Source: Streptomyces carminius
GTDB lineage: Bacteria; Actinomycetota; Actinomycetes; Streptomycetales; Streptomycetaceae
Reading direction: 5' to 3'
Length of the DNA stretch: 64,000 nt
Assembly: GCF_002794255.1 (NCBI RefSeq)
Contig: NZ_PGGW01000060.1
Span: forward strand, 186,001 to 250,000
In this document: piece by piece, positions 24,461 through 33,444 of the stretch
Position numbering within the stretch: the first letter of the stretch is position 1
How the letters are laid out: each line of letters opens with the position of its first letter
Position numbers and translations under genes: made by a program
Notes under the pieces: model-generated
The model's input: the letters and a program-made list of their open reading frames with translations, nothing else
Database searches by the model: none
What the model was told of the DNA's origin: nothing

Positions 24461-24518
24461 GCGCGGGTCCGCACGCCGCGCCGTACGCGTCCGGTACGGG
24501 CGGCGTGCGGACCCGCGC
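24461..24518. terminator. Hairpin terminator downstream of the thiolase gene
   Basis: Perfect 19-bp arms (24461-24479 and 24500-24518) with an inner CCGTAC/GTACGG stem. It starts 6 bp past the thiolase stop on the leftward strand and separates it from meaB. Confidence 0.7.
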
Positions 24519-24524
24519 CCGGTG

Positions 24525-25763
24525 TCACTTCCCCGGCACCCGCAGGATCAGGGCGTCGCCCTGGCCGCCACCGCCGCACAGCGCCGCGGCGCCGGTGCCG
24601 CCGCCCCGCCGCCCGAGCTCCAGGGCGAGGTGGAGCACGATCCGTGCCCCGGACATCCCGATCGGGTGACCGAGCGCGATGGCGCCACCGTTGACGTTCA
24701 CCTTTTCGTGGTCGATTCCGAGGTCCTTCACCGACTGCACCGCGACGGCCGCGAAGGCCTCGTTGATCTCGACCAGGTCGAGGTCGCCGACCTCCAGCCC
24801 CTCCTTGCCCAGCGCGTGCCGGATGGCGTTGGACGGCTGCGACTGCAGCGAGTTGTCCGGGCCCGCGACGTTGCCGTGCGCGCCGATCTCGGCGATCCAC
24901 TCCAGGCCGAACTCCTCCGCCTTCGCCCGGCTCATCACGACCACCGCGGCTGCGCCGTCGGAGATCTGCGAGGACGAGCCGGCGGTGATGGTGCCGTCCG
25001 CGGCGAAGGCCGGGCGCAACCTGCCCAGGGACTCGGCGGTGGTCTCCGGCCGGATGCCCTCGTCCTGGGTGAACAGCACCGGGTCGCCCTTGCGCTGCGG
25101 GATCTCCACCGGGGTGATCTCGGCGTCGAACAGGCCGTTCTTCTGCGCGGCGGCGGCCCGCCGGTGGGACCGGGCGGCGACCTCGTCCTGCTCGGCGCGG
25201 CCGATGGCCAGCCGGGTGTTGTGCTTCTCGGTGGACTCGCCCATGGCGACGTTCTCGAAGGAGTCGGTGAGACCGTCGTGCGCCATGGCGTCCAGCATCT
25301 GCACCGCGCCGTACTTGAAGCCCTCGCGGGACTTGGGCAGCAGGTGCGGGGCGTTCGTCATGGACTCCTGGCCGCCCGCGACGACCACGTCGAACTCACC
25401 GGCGCGGATGAGCTGGTCGGCCAGGGCGATGGCGTCCAGCCCGGAGAGGCACACCTTGTTGACCGTGAGGGCGGGGACGTTCATGGGGATGCCGGCCTTC
25501 ACCGCGGCCTGGCGGGCCGGGATCTGTCCCGCCCCGGCCTGCAGCACCTGTCCCATGATCACGTACTGGACCTGGTCCCCGGCGATGCCCGCGCGGTCCA
25601 GGGCGGCCTTGATGGCGAAGCCGCCGAGGTCGGCTCCGGAGAAGGATTTCAGCGAGCCCAGCAGGCGGCCCATGGGAGTACGGGCACCGGCGACGATCAC
25701 GGAGGTGGTCGCGGACGCCGCGCCGGTCCTGCCGCTGGTCCTGGCGTTCGTCTTTTCGGTCAC
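24525..25763 (-). CDS. Acetyl-CoA C-acetyltransferase (thiolase)
   Basis: A 412-residue cytoplasmic enzyme condensing two acetyl-CoA to acetoacetyl-CoA, or the reverse. All catalytic residues are visible: the nucleophile about C105 in 'VNKVCLSGLDA', His of 'GHPIGMSGAR' (about H366), and the second Cys in 'LCGGGGQG' (about C396). 'NEAFAAVA' is intact. The first 20 or so residues are a Thr/Ala/Ser extension. The GTG start at 25763 has AAAGGGG about 10 nt before it. It diverges from methylmalonyl-CoA epimerase. Together with the 3-hydroxyacyl-CoA dehydrogenase at 39845 it could feed the butyryl-CoA and ethylmalonyl-CoA route. Confidence 0.92.
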   Translation of the reverse strand: MTEKTNARTSGRTGAASATTSVIVAGARTPMGRLLGSLKSFSGADLGGFAIKAALDRAGIAGDQVQYVIMGQVLQAGAGQIPARQAAVKAGIPMNVPALTVNKVCLSGLDAIALADQLIRAGEFDVVVAGGQESMTNAPHLLPKSREGFKYGAVQMLDAMAHDGLTDSFENVAMGESTEKHNTRLAIGRAEQDEVAARSHRRAAAAQKNGLFDAEITPVEIPQRKGDPVLFTQDEGIRPETTAESLGRLRPAFAADGTITAGSSSQISDGAAAVVVMSRAKAEEFGLEWIAEIGAHGNVAGPDNSLQSQPSNAIRHALGKEGLEVGDLDLVEINEAFAAVAVQSVKDLGIDHEKVNVNGGAIALGHPIGMSGARIVLHLALELGRRGGGTGAAALCGGGGQGDALILRVPGK

Positions 25764-25900
25764 GGTGCGGCCCCTTTCGGAGCGGGAGTTAACGAGGGTT
25801 TATCGCCAATGTACTGAGCGGTACCGGCCAAGGTCACCGGTCGGTCGGTGTGACCGTGCGCACGTTGCGTAACCGCACCGTCAGGCGGTCCACTGTTGTC

Positions 25901-26332
25901 ATGCTGACGCGTATCGACCACATCGGGATCGCCTGCTTCGATCTGGACAGGACGGTCGAGTTCTACCGTGCCACCTACGGCTTCGAGGTGTTCCACACCG
26001 AGGTGAACGAGGAGCAGGGGGTGCGTGAGGCCATGCTGCGGATCAACGGCACGGACGACGGCGGTGCCTCCTACCTCCAGTTGCTGGAACCGGTCCGGGA
26101 GGACTCCACCGTCGCCAAGTGGCTGGCGAAGAACGGCGAGGGTGTGCACCACATCGCCTTCGGCACCGCGGACGTCGACGGGGACTCCGAGGCCATCCGC
26201 GGCAAGGGCGTACGCGTGCTGTACGACGAGCCGCGCACCGGCTCGATGGGGTCGCGGATCACGTTCCTGCATCCCAAGGACTGCCACGGCGTCCTCACGG
26301 AACTGGTCACCTCCGCTCCCGTACAACACTGA
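25901..26332 (+). CDS. mce: Methylmalonyl-CoA epimerase
   Basis: A 143-residue glyoxalase-fold metalloenzyme that interconverts (2S)- and (2R)-methylmalonyl-CoA, needed to connect propionyl-CoA carboxylase with methylmalonyl-CoA mutase. Family features are 'MLTRIDHIGIACFDLD' (metal His in DHIG), 'FYRATYGFEVFHTEV', 'LQLLEPV', 'GVHHIAFGTADV' and the metal Glu in 'VLTELV'. Start ATG 25901 lacks a clear Shine-Dalgarno. It diverges from the thiolase gene; a GGTCAC-n12-GTGACC inverted repeat lies between them (25832-25855) and may be an operator. scy begins 148 bp downstream. Confidence 0.92.
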   Translation: MLTRIDHIGIACFDLDRTVEFYRATYGFEVFHTEVNEEQGVREAMLRINGTDDGGASYLQLLEPVREDSTVAKWLAKNGEGVHHIAFGTADVDGDSEAIRGKGVRVLYDEPRTGSMGSRITFLHPKDCHGVLTELVTSAPVQH

Positions 26333-26357
26333 CGTGGGCTCCCCCGGCCGGTAGAGT
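26329..26357 (+). promoter_or_regulatory. Candidate scy promoter
   Basis: CTGACG (26329-26334), a 17-bp spacer, then TAGAGT (26352-26357) resembles a vegetative Streptomyces promoter. The -35 overlaps the mce stop codon. It leaves a leader of about 115 nt before the scy GTG. Confidence 0.45.
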
Positions 26358-26480
26358 GGCCGTTCGGCCGGGGCTGCGGGCTGACTGGGGTCCGTCCCAG
26401 GTTCCGCCGATGATCTGACACCATTTCTCCGAGGGGTCAGTTCACCTTCACCACGACCAGGGGACGGATGGGACCGCGCA

Positions 26481-29400
26481 GTGCGGGGCTACGACCGCTA
26501 CGAGGCTGACGACCACCTGTCCCGGCTCGAAGCCGAGATGAAGCGGCTGAAGGACGAGCGGGACAAGGCGGTCGACCACGCCGACGACCTCGGCTACCAG
26601 GTCGAAGTGCTGCGCGCCAAGCTGCACGAGGCGCGCCGCGCTCTCGCCGCGCGCCCGGCCGGTTACGACAACCTGTCCCACCAGGCCGAACAGCTGCTGC
26701 GCAACGCGCAGCTCCAGGCCGAGCAGTTGCGCGCCGACGCCGAGCGCGAACTGCGCGAGGCCCGCGCCCAGACCCAGCGGATCCTCCAGGAGCACGCCGA
26801 GCGGCAGGCCCGGATGGAGGCCGAGCTGCACGCGGAGGCCGTGGCCCGCCGCCAGCGGCTGGACGAGGAGCTCAACGAGCGCCGCGCGACCGTCGAGTCC
26901 CATGTCAACGAGAACGTCGCCTGGGCCGAGCAGCTGCGCTCCCGCAGCGAGGCGCAGGCCCGCCGGCTGATGGACGAGGCGCGCGGCGAGGCCGAGCAGA
27001 CCCTGGCCGCCGCCCGGGCCGAGGCCGAACGGCTGGCCGAGCAGTCCCGGCAGCGGCTGTCCACCGAGGTCGAGACGGCCCGCACCGAGGCCGAGGCCCT
27101 GCTGCGCCGGGCCCGCGCGGAGGCCGAGCGGCTGCTGAACGCCGCCGGCGCCCAGGCCCAGGAGGCCACCGAGCACGCCGAGCGGCTGCGCACCTCCACC
27201 GCCACCGAGTCCGAGGCCGCCCGGGCCGAGGCCGCCGGTCTGCTCCGGCAGGCCGAGCAGCGGATCCAGGAGGCCGACACGGCGCTGCGCGAGGCCCGCG
27301 CCGAGGGCGAGCGGGTCCTCACCGAGGCGAAGGAGGCCGCCGCCAGGCGGCTGGCCGACGTCGAGGCGGAGAACGAGCAGCGCGGCCGTACCGCCCGGGC
27401 CGAGATCGCCCGGCTGGTCGCCGAGGCGACCAAGGAGGCGGAGAGCGCCAAGACGGAGGCCGAGCAGGTGCGGGCCGACGCCCGTGCCGAGGCCGAGCGG
27501 CTGATCGCCGAGGCGAAGGAGACCGCCCGGGCGGTGTCGGCCGAGGAGTCGGCCGCCCAGCTCGCCGAGGCCGCCCGTACCGCCGAGGAGGTGCTCACCA
27601 AGGCGGCCGAGGAGGCCAAGTCCACCACCCGGGCCGCCGCCGAGGAGGCCGAGCGGCTGCGCACCGAGGCCGAGGCGGAGGCCGACCGGCTGCGCGCCGA
27701 GGCGCACGACCTCGCCGAGCAGCTCAAGGGCGCGGCCCAGGACGACACCAAGGAGTACCGCGCCAAGACGGTCGAACTCCAGGAGGAGGCGCGGCGGCTG
27801 CGCGGCGAGGCGGAGCAGTTGCGCGCCGACGCGGTCGGGGAGGGTGAGCGGATCCGCGGCGAGGCCCGCCGCGAGGCGGTCCAGCAGATCGAGGAGGCGG
27901 CCAGCCGCGCCGAGGAACTGCTCAGCCAGGCCAAGGCGGACGCCGAGGAGACCCGCGGCGCCGCCACCGCCGAGAGCGAGCGGGTCCGCACCGAGGCGAT
28001 CGAGCGGGCCGCCGGCCTGCGCCGGCAGGCCGAGGAGGCGCTGGAGCGGGCCCGTGCCGAGGCCGAGCAGCTGCGTACGGACGCCGAGCGGCAGGCCGAG
28101 GAGACCCGCGCGGAGGCCGAGCGGGCCGGGCAGCGGCTGCGCGAGGAGACCGAGGAGGCCGTACGCGCCCGCCGGGCCGAGGCGGACGCGGAGCTGGAGC
28201 GGCTGCGCACCGAGGCCGAGGAGCGGCTGACGGCGGCCGAGGAGCGGCTGCGCGAGGCACGTGCCGAGGCCGAGCGGCTGCGCGAGGAGGCCCGTACCGA
28301 GACGGAGCGGCTGCGCACGGAGTCGGCGGAACGGCTGCGGGTCCTGCGGGAGCAGGCCGAGGAGGAGGCCGAGCGGCTGCGCACCGAGGCGGTCTCGGAC
28401 GCCGCCCAGGCCCGGGCCGAGGGCGAGGCCCTCGCGGTACGGCTGCGCGGCGAGGCGGCGGCCGAGGCCGAGCGGCTGCGCACCGAGGCGCAGGAGACGG
28501 CCGACCGGGTGCGGGCGGAGGCCTCCACCGCGGCCGAACGCATCGGCGCGGAGGCGGCCGAGGCGCTGTCCGCGGCCCAGGAGGAGGCGCAGCGGCGGCG
28601 GCGCGAGGCCGAGGAGCTGCTCGCCGACGCCCGTGCGGACGCCGAGCGCGAGCGCGCCCAGGCCCGGGAGCAGAGCGAGGACCTGCTCGCCTCGGCCCGC
28701 ACCCGGGTCGAGGAGGCGCAGGCCGAGGCCGAGCGGCTGGTCGTCGAGGCCGAGCGGCACGCGGGCGAACTGGTCGCGGCAGCCGAGCAGAAGGCCCAGC
28801 AGGTGCGCGACTCGGTCGCGGGCATGCACGAGCAGGCCGAGGAGGAGATCGCCGGTCTGCGGTCCGCGGCCGAGCACGCCGCGGCCACCCTGCGCCGGGA
28901 GGCGAAGGAGGAGACGGACGCCGCCAAGTCGCTGGCGGAGCGCACGGTCTCGGAGGCGATCGCCGAGGCGGAGCGGGTCCGCACCGGCGCGGACCAGGAG
29001 GCCGAGCGGACGCGTACCGAGGCCGACCGGATCCGGGACGAGGCCCGGGAGGCGGCGGCGCGGAAGCTGGGCGACGCGGCCGAACAGGCCGACCGGCTCG
29101 TCGCCGGGGCCCGGGAGGAGGCCGTCCGTATCGCGGCCGCCGCCGAGGAGCAGGCGGACACCATGGTCGGCGCCGCCCGCCGGGAGGCCGAGCGGCTGAT
29201 GACCGAGGCGCGGGGCGAGAGCACCGGCCTGGTCGAGAAGTCCCGCCGCGACTCCGACACCATGCTGGAGGAGGCCCGCCGCGACGCCACGGCCATACGG
29301 GAGCGGGCCGAGGAGCTGCGGGCCCGCATCGAGGCGGAGGTCGAGGAGCTGCACGACCGGGCGCGCCGGGAGTCGGCCGAGGCGGTGCGGTCCGCCGGCG

Positions 29401-29870
29401 AGCGGGTGGACAAGCTGGTGAAGGCCGCGGACGAACAGCTCGCCGAGGCCCGGGAGAAGGCCCGCCGGACGCTGGCGGACGCGGACTCCGAGGCGGGCAA
29501 GGTCCGTATCGCGGCGGTACGGAAGGCCGAAGGGCTGCTCAAGGAGGCCGAGCAGAAGAAGGCCGCGATCATCCGGGAGGCCGAGCGGCTGCGTGCCGAC
29601 GCCGAGGCGGAGGCGAAGCGGACCCTGGAGCAGGGCAGACGGGAGCTGGAGGTGCTGACCCGCCGCCGCGAGGACATCAACACCGAGATCTCCCGCGTCC
29701 AGGACGTGCTGGAGGCGCTGGAATCCTTCGAGGCACCCGGTGCCCGCGGTGGGGGCGGCGGCAAGGGCGACAAGAGCGGAAAAGGAGCCGACGGGGGATC
29801 AAACGGCGTGGTGAAGGCCGGAGTCGGAGCAGGAGCCGCACATGCGAACAGCAAGCAGGGCAAGAACTGA
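26481..29870 (+). CDS. scy: Scy, polarisome coiled-coil scaffold protein
   Basis: An 1129-residue protein, almost all coiled coil. The N-terminus 'MRGYDRYEADDHLSRLEAEMKR' is DivIVA-like (RGYDR) and 'HAEDLGYQVEVLRAKL'-type sequence follows. The body is dominated by 'EAERLR', 'AEAERL' and 'EEAER' repeats. The C-terminal 60 residues are Gly/Lys-rich. In S. coelicolor, Scy gathers DivIVA and FilP at hyphal tips and sets new branch sites; that protein is about 1,326 residues (recollection), so this one is shorter by about 200. The GTG start at 26481 fits the conserved beginning. filP follows on the same strand after 124 bp. No TM or signal is present. Confidence 0.92.
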   Translation: MRGYDRYEADDHLSRLEAEMKRLKDERDKAVDHADDLGYQVEVLRAKLHEARRALAARPAGYDNLSHQAEQLLRNAQLQAEQLRADAERELREARAQTQRILQEHAERQARMEAELHAEAVARRQRLDEELNERRATVESHVNENVAWAEQLRSRSEAQARRLMDEARGEAEQTLAAARAEAERLAEQSRQRLSTEVETARTEAEALLRRARAEAERLLNAAGAQAQEATEHAERLRTSTATESEAARAEAAGLLRQAEQRIQEADTALREARAEGERVLTEAKEAAARRLADVEAENEQRGRTARAEIARLVAEATKEAESAKTEAEQVRADARAEAERLIAEAKETARAVSAEESAAQLAEAARTAEEVLTKAAEEAKSTTRAAAEEAERLRTEAEAEADRLRAEAHDLAEQLKGAAQDDTKEYRAKTVELQEEARRLRGEAEQLRADAVGEGERIRGEARREAVQQIEEAASRAEELLSQAKADAEETRGAATAESERVRTEAIERAAGLRRQAEEALERARAEAEQLRTDAERQAEETRAEAERAGQRLREETEEAVRARRAEADAELERLRTEAEERLTAAEERLREARAEAERLREEARTETERLRTESAERLRVLREQAEEEAERLRTEAVSDAAQARAEGEALAVRLRGEAAAEAERLRTEAQETADRVRAEASTAAERIGAEAAEALSAAQEEAQRRRREAEELLADARADAERERAQAREQSEDLLASARTRVEEAQAEAERLVVEAERHAGELVAAAEQKAQQVRDSVAGMHEQAEEEIAGLRSAAEHAAATLRREAKEETDAAKSLAERTVSEAIAEAERVRTGADQEAERTRTEADRIRDEAREAAARKLGDAAEQADRLVAGAREEAVRIAAAAEEQADTMVGAARREAERLMTEARGESTGLVEKSRRDSDTMLEEARRDATAIRERAEELRARIEAEVEELHDRARRESAEAVRSAGERVDKLVKAADEQLAEAREKARRTLADADSEAGKVRIAAVRKAEGLLKEAEQKKAAIIREAERLRADAEAEAKRTLEQGRRELEVLTRRREDINTEISRVQDVLEALESFEAPGARGGGGGKGDKSGKGADGGSNGVVKAGVGAGAAHANSKQGKN

Positions 29871-29939
29871 ACCACTCGAACGGGCGTACATTCTCCATAT
29901 CAAACCGGCATCTTCTCGGTGACACGCCGCTTTCGCCCC

Positions 29940-29945
29940 TAGGAT
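29940..29945 (+). promoter_or_regulatory. Candidate -10 box of filP
   Basis: TAGGAT lies 50 bp before the filP ATG, after the scy stop. A GTGACA -35-like hexamer is 15 bp upstream, slightly too close. It suggests filP has its own promoter besides read-through from scy. Confidence 0.35.
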
Positions 29946-29994
29946 TCCCACTATCACTCTCCCGTCCGACCCCGTCTGACTCGACAGGAACCCC

Positions 29995-30942
29995 ATGAGC
30001 GACAACACCTCTCCTTTCGGCTTCGAGCTCGTGCGGCGTGGCTACGACCGCGGGCAGGTGGACGACCGCATCGCGAAGCTCGTCGCCGACCGTGACAACG
30101 CGCTGGCCCGTATCGCGTCCCTGGAGAAGCGCATCGAGGAGCTTCACCTCGAGACGCAGAACGCCCAGGCCCAGATCAACGACTCCGAGCCGTCGTACGC
30201 CGGACTGGGGGCCCGGGTCGAGAAGATCCTCCGCCTCGCCGAGGAGGAGGCCAAGGACCTGCGCGAGGAGGCCCGCCGGGCCGCCGAGCAGCACCGCGAG
30301 CTGGCCGAGTCCGCCGCTCAGCAAGTGCGCAACGACGCCGAGTCGTACGCCTCCGACCGCAAGGCCAAGGCGGAGGACGAGGGCGTCCGGATCGTCGAGA
30401 AGGCCAAGGGCGAGGCCGCCACGCTGCGCGCCGACGCGCAGAAGGACGCCCAGGCCAAGCGTGAGGAGGCCGACGCCCTCTTCGAGGACACCCGGGCCAA
30501 GGCCGCCCAGGCCGCCGCGGACTTCGAGACCAACCTGGCCAAGCGGCGCGAGCAGTCCGAGCGCGACCTCGCCTCCCGCCAGGCCAAGGCGGAGAAGCGG
30601 CTGGCGGAGATCGAGCACCGCGCCGAGCAGCTCCGGCTGGAGGCCGAGAAGCTGCGCACCGACGCCGAGCGCCGCGCCCGTCAGACGGTGGAGACCGCCC
30701 AGCGCCAGGCCGAGGACATCGTGGCCGACGCCAACGCCAAGGCCGACCGCGTCCGCAGCGAGTCCGAGCGGGAGCTGGCGGCGCTCACCAACCGCCGCGA
30801 CAGCATCAACGCCCAGCTCACCAACGTCCGCGAGATGCTGGCCACGCTGACCGGCGCGGCCGTCGCCGCCACCGGGCAGACCGGCGCGGACGGGGACGAC
30901 GAGCCGCTGAGCCGCGGCGTTCCCGCGCAGCAGTCCCGCTGA
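29995..30942 (+). CDS. filP: FilP, intermediate-filament-like coiled-coil protein
   Basis: A 315-residue cytoskeletal protein. The N-terminal 'FELVRRGYDRGQVDDRIAKL' is the DivIVA-like lead shared with Scy. The rod (about 25-285) is continuous coiled coil rich in Ala/Glu/Arg, including 'KREEADALFEDTRAKAAQAA' and 'RTDAERRARQTVETA'-type repeats. A short non-coiled Gly/Asp/Ser tail ends it. Homologous S. coelicolor FilP forms filaments near the hyphal tip, gives cell stiffness and interacts with DivIVA and Scy. Length (about 310) matches. It is followed by a strong terminator at 31034-31078, closing the scy-filP unit. Confidence 0.93.
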   Translation: MSDNTSPFGFELVRRGYDRGQVDDRIAKLVADRDNALARIASLEKRIEELHLETQNAQAQINDSEPSYAGLGARVEKILRLAEEEAKDLREEARRAAEQHRELAESAAQQVRNDAESYASDRKAKAEDEGVRIVEKAKGEAATLRADAQKDAQAKREEADALFEDTRAKAAQAAADFETNLAKRREQSERDLASRQAKAEKRLAEIEHRAEQLRLEAEKLRTDAERRARQTVETAQRQAEDIVADANAKADRVRSESERELAALTNRRDSINAQLTNVREMLATLTGAAVAATGQTGADGDDEPLSRGVPAQQSR

Positions 30943-31033
30943 CGCCGCCCGCTCCGTCCCGGGTCCGCTCCGCCGGGTGCCTCCGGCGGGCGGGCCGGGC
31001 GGGGACGGCAGTGGTCACGGCAGAGCGAACGGC

Positions 31034-31078
31034 GGGCCGGTGCCCCGTACCGCTTCGGGCGGTGCGGGGCACCGGCCC
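31034..31078. terminator. Intrinsic-type hairpin after filP
   Basis: A 20-bp stem (14 perfect pairs GGGCCGGTGCCCCG with its mirror, then TACCGC with GCGGTG) closes a TTCGG loop. It lies 92 bp after the filP stop and 96 bp before the ABC gene. Confidence 0.7.
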
Positions 31079-31173
31079 GTCCGGATGGCCGGGAACCGGA
31101 CGGCCGCCGATACTCTCCTAGTTCCATCGGGGGCGGCACGCCCCGAACCGCAGAGGCAGCAGGGGCGGAAAGC

Positions 31174-32460
31174 ATGATCGAAGCAGTCGGCCTGACGAAG
31201 CGCTACGGCGCCAAGACGGCCGTGTACAACCTGTCCTTCCAGGTGCGGCCGGGCGCCGTCACCGGCTTTCTGGGGCCCAACGGTTCCGGGAAGTCCACCA
31301 CCATGCGGATGATCCTGGGGCTGGACGCGCCCAGCGACGGGCACGTCACCGTCAACGGCCTCCCGTACCGCCGGCTGCCCAACGCCCCGCGGCAGGTGGG
31401 GGCACTGCTGGACGCCAAGGCGATCCACGGCGGGCGCAGTGCGTACAACCACCTGCTCTGCCTGGCCCAGCTCTCCGGCATCCCCCGGCGGCGGGTGGAC
31501 GAGGTGCTGGGGGTCGTCGGCCTGCACGAGGTGGCGAGGAAGCGCTCCAAGGGCTTCTCGCTCGGCATGGGCCAGCGGCTGGGCATCGCGGCGGCACTGC
31601 TCGGCGATCCGCAGGTCCTGCTGTTCGACGAACCGGTCAACGGACTGGACCCGGAGGGCATCCGCTGGATCCGCACCCTGATGAAGAGGCTGGCCGCCGA
31701 GGGCCGTACGGTCTTCGTCTCCAGCCATCTGATGAGCGAGATGGCCCTGACGGCCGACCATCTGATCGTGATCGGCCGCGGTCAACTGCTCGCGGACATG
31801 TCCGTGAAGGACTTCATCGCGCACAACTCCGCGGACTTCGCCCGGGTCCGCACCCCGGACGGCGAGCCGGAGCAGCGCGAGAAGCTGACCGCCGCGCTCG
31901 GCGAGGCGGGCGCGGCGGTGCTGCCGGAGCAGGACGGCACCCTGCGGGTGACCGGCCTGCCGCTGCCGCGGATCAGCGATCTGGCGCACGGGGCGGGCGT
32001 ACGGCTGTGGGAGCTCTCCCCGCACACGGCCTCCCTTGAGGAGGCCTACATGCGCATGACACAGGGGGCGGTGGACTACCGCTCCACCGAGGACCAGCGG
32101 GCCGGGCTGCTGGGACCGGCGGGGCAGGGGCAGCCCAACCCGTACGCGGCGCCGCCCGGCGCGGTCCCCGGTGCCGCTGGTGGTGCCGCCGGCTGGCCGC
32201 CGCCGCACGGCGCCGCCCCGGCGCATCCCTACGCGCCGCCCGCCCCGGGCGGCCCGGGACAGCCGAACCCGTACGCGGTGCCGCCGCAGAACCCGCAGGC
32301 GTCCCCCCAGGCCCCGTCCCAGGCCCAGCCGCAGGGCTGGCAGCCCCCGCCGGCCGCGCCGCAGGTGCCCCAGCAGGCCGCCGCGCCCGCCGCTCCGGCC
32401 GCGCCCCCGGCGCCCGCCCCCGCCGACCTCACCAAGCGCGACAACGAGGACGCCCGATGA
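31174..32460 (+). CDS. ABC transporter ATP-binding protein with Pro/Gln-rich C-terminal tail
   Basis: A 428-residue ATPase of an exporter. Walker A is GPNGSGKST (about 34-42), Q-loop region 'VGALLDAKAIHGGRSAYN', signature 'FSLGMGQR', Walker B 'VLLFDEPVNGLD' and H-loop 'VFVSSHLMSEM'. It matches the CcmA-type daunorubicin-resistance-like group. After the ATPase (1 to about 300) comes a 115-residue tail of Pro, Gln, Ala and Gly with repeated 'NPYA' and 'QPNPY'. The tail is not needed for ATP hydrolysis and may tether the complex. The stop overlaps the permease start (ATGA), so they are coupled. Confidence 0.9.
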   Translation: MIEAVGLTKRYGAKTAVYNLSFQVRPGAVTGFLGPNGSGKSTTMRMILGLDAPSDGHVTVNGLPYRRLPNAPRQVGALLDAKAIHGGRSAYNHLLCLAQLSGIPRRRVDEVLGVVGLHEVARKRSKGFSLGMGQRLGIAAALLGDPQVLLFDEPVNGLDPEGIRWIRTLMKRLAAEGRTVFVSSHLMSEMALTADHLIVIGRGQLLADMSVKDFIAHNSADFARVRTPDGEPEQREKLTAALGEAGAAVLPEQDGTLRVTGLPLPRISDLAHGAGVRLWELSPHTASLEEAYMRMTQGAVDYRSTEDQRAGLLGPAGQGQPNPYAAPPGAVPGAAGGAAGWPPPHGAAPAHPYAPPAPGGPGQPNPYAVPPQNPQASPQAPSQAQPQGWQPPPAAPQVPQQAAAPAAPAAPPAPAPADLTKRDNEDAR

Positions 32461-33401
32461 CCACTCCCCCGCAGCCCCAGGCCGCCCCCCCGGTCCCGCA
32501 GGCGGCACCCCCGGCCGGCTGGACCGGCGGCCCCGGTCCCGGCACCGGTCCCGGTTACGCCTCCCCGATCCCCGTGGTGACCACCCACCTCGGACACGCC
32601 ATCGCCTCGGAGTGGACCAAGATCCGCTCGGTGCGGTCCACCGTGTGGACGCTCGCCGTCATGTTCGTGCTCGTCGTCGGCATCGGCGCGCTGGTCGCCA
32701 TCGGCCTGGGCACCGAGGACACCGCCGGGGCCCCGGTGCTCGCGGGCGGGTTCTTCGGCCTGATGCTCGGTCAGCTGTGCGTCATCACCCTCGGGGTGCT
32801 GGTGATCACTTCCGAGTACAGCACCGGCATGATCCGCACCACCCTCACCGCCTGTCCGCAGCGCGCCCGGGTGCTCACCGCCAAGGCCGTCGTCTTCTTC
32901 CTGCTGTCCTTCACGACGACGCTGATCGCGTGCACGCTGACCGCGCTGATGCAGTCGGCGGCGGTCGAGGGCAAGCCCGTCTCCCAGTTCGCCTCCGCGG
33001 ACTCGTTCAACGGGGAGACCATCAGCGCCGGCGAGGCCGTCGCCACCGGCGGCGAGTGGCTGGGCGCCACGGTCGGCGCCGCGCTGTACGTGGCGCTGCT
33101 GGGGCTGCTGTCGCTGGCGGTCGGCGCACTGCTGCGCAGCACACCGGGGGCGATCACCAGCATGCTCGGGCTGGTGCTGCTGCCCTTCATCGTCTCGCTG
33201 TTCCTCTTCACCGAGAGCGTGCGGGAGTTCGGCGAGAAGCTGCGCGAGTACTCGGCGCTCAACGGCCTGTCCTCGCTGTTCCGCCTGCCGATGGAGGGCG
33301 ACTCGACCGGCACCGGCTGGCCGCTGCTGGGGCTGCTGGCCCTGGTCACCCTGGCCGCGCTGATCGGCGCGTACGCCCGCACCACCACCCGCGACGTCTG
33401 A
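32457..33401 (+). CDS. ABC transporter permease (ABC-2 type)
   Basis: A 314-residue membrane protein that starts inside the ATPase stop codon (ATGA). Residues 1-45 are a Pro/Gly-rich cytoplasmic lead similar in composition to the ATPase tail, followed by 'HAIASEWTKIRSVRSTVWT', the typical ABC-2 entry helix. Six hydrophobic segments are visible, including 'TVWTLAVMFVLVVGIGALVAIG', 'LGQLCVITLGVLVITSEY' and 'LLGLLALVTLAALIGAY'. 'SEYSTGMIRTTLTA' is the conserved ABC-2 cytoplasmic loop. Substrate unknown; antibiotic self-resistance or lipid export are typical for the group. Confidence 0.88.
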   Translation: MTTPPQPQAAPPVPQAAPPAGWTGGPGPGTGPGYASPIPVVTTHLGHAIASEWTKIRSVRSTVWTLAVMFVLVVGIGALVAIGLGTEDTAGAPVLAGGFFGLMLGQLCVITLGVLVITSEYSTGMIRTTLTACPQRARVLTAKAVVFFLLSFTTTLIACTLTALMQSAAVEGKPVSQFASADSFNGETISAGEAVATGGEWLGATVGAALYVALLGLLSLAVGALLRSTPGAITSMLGLVLLPFIVSLFLFTESVREFGEKLREYSALNGLSSLFRLPMEGDSTGTGWPLLGLLALVTLAALIGAYARTTTRDV

Positions 33402-33444
33402 CCGGCGCCGGTCAGTACCGGCCGCCGGCGCCGGTCAGTACCGG
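33402..33444. repeat. 20-bp direct tandem repeat, period 23
   Basis: CCGGCGCCGGTCAGTACCGG occurs at 33402-33421 and again, exactly, at 33425-33444. Each copy holds the palindrome CCGGCGCCGG. The second copy carries the stop codon and last codons of the leftward gene at 33435; the first lies directly after the permease stop. It looks like a recent local duplication of that gene's end. Confidence 0.75.

Noticed and set aside
26448..29354. Long leftward open frame of 968 codons under scy
   Set aside because: It mirrors scy on the other strand; Leu/Gly/Arg composition arises from repeated codons of the coiled coil, and no ribosome site or homology is visible.
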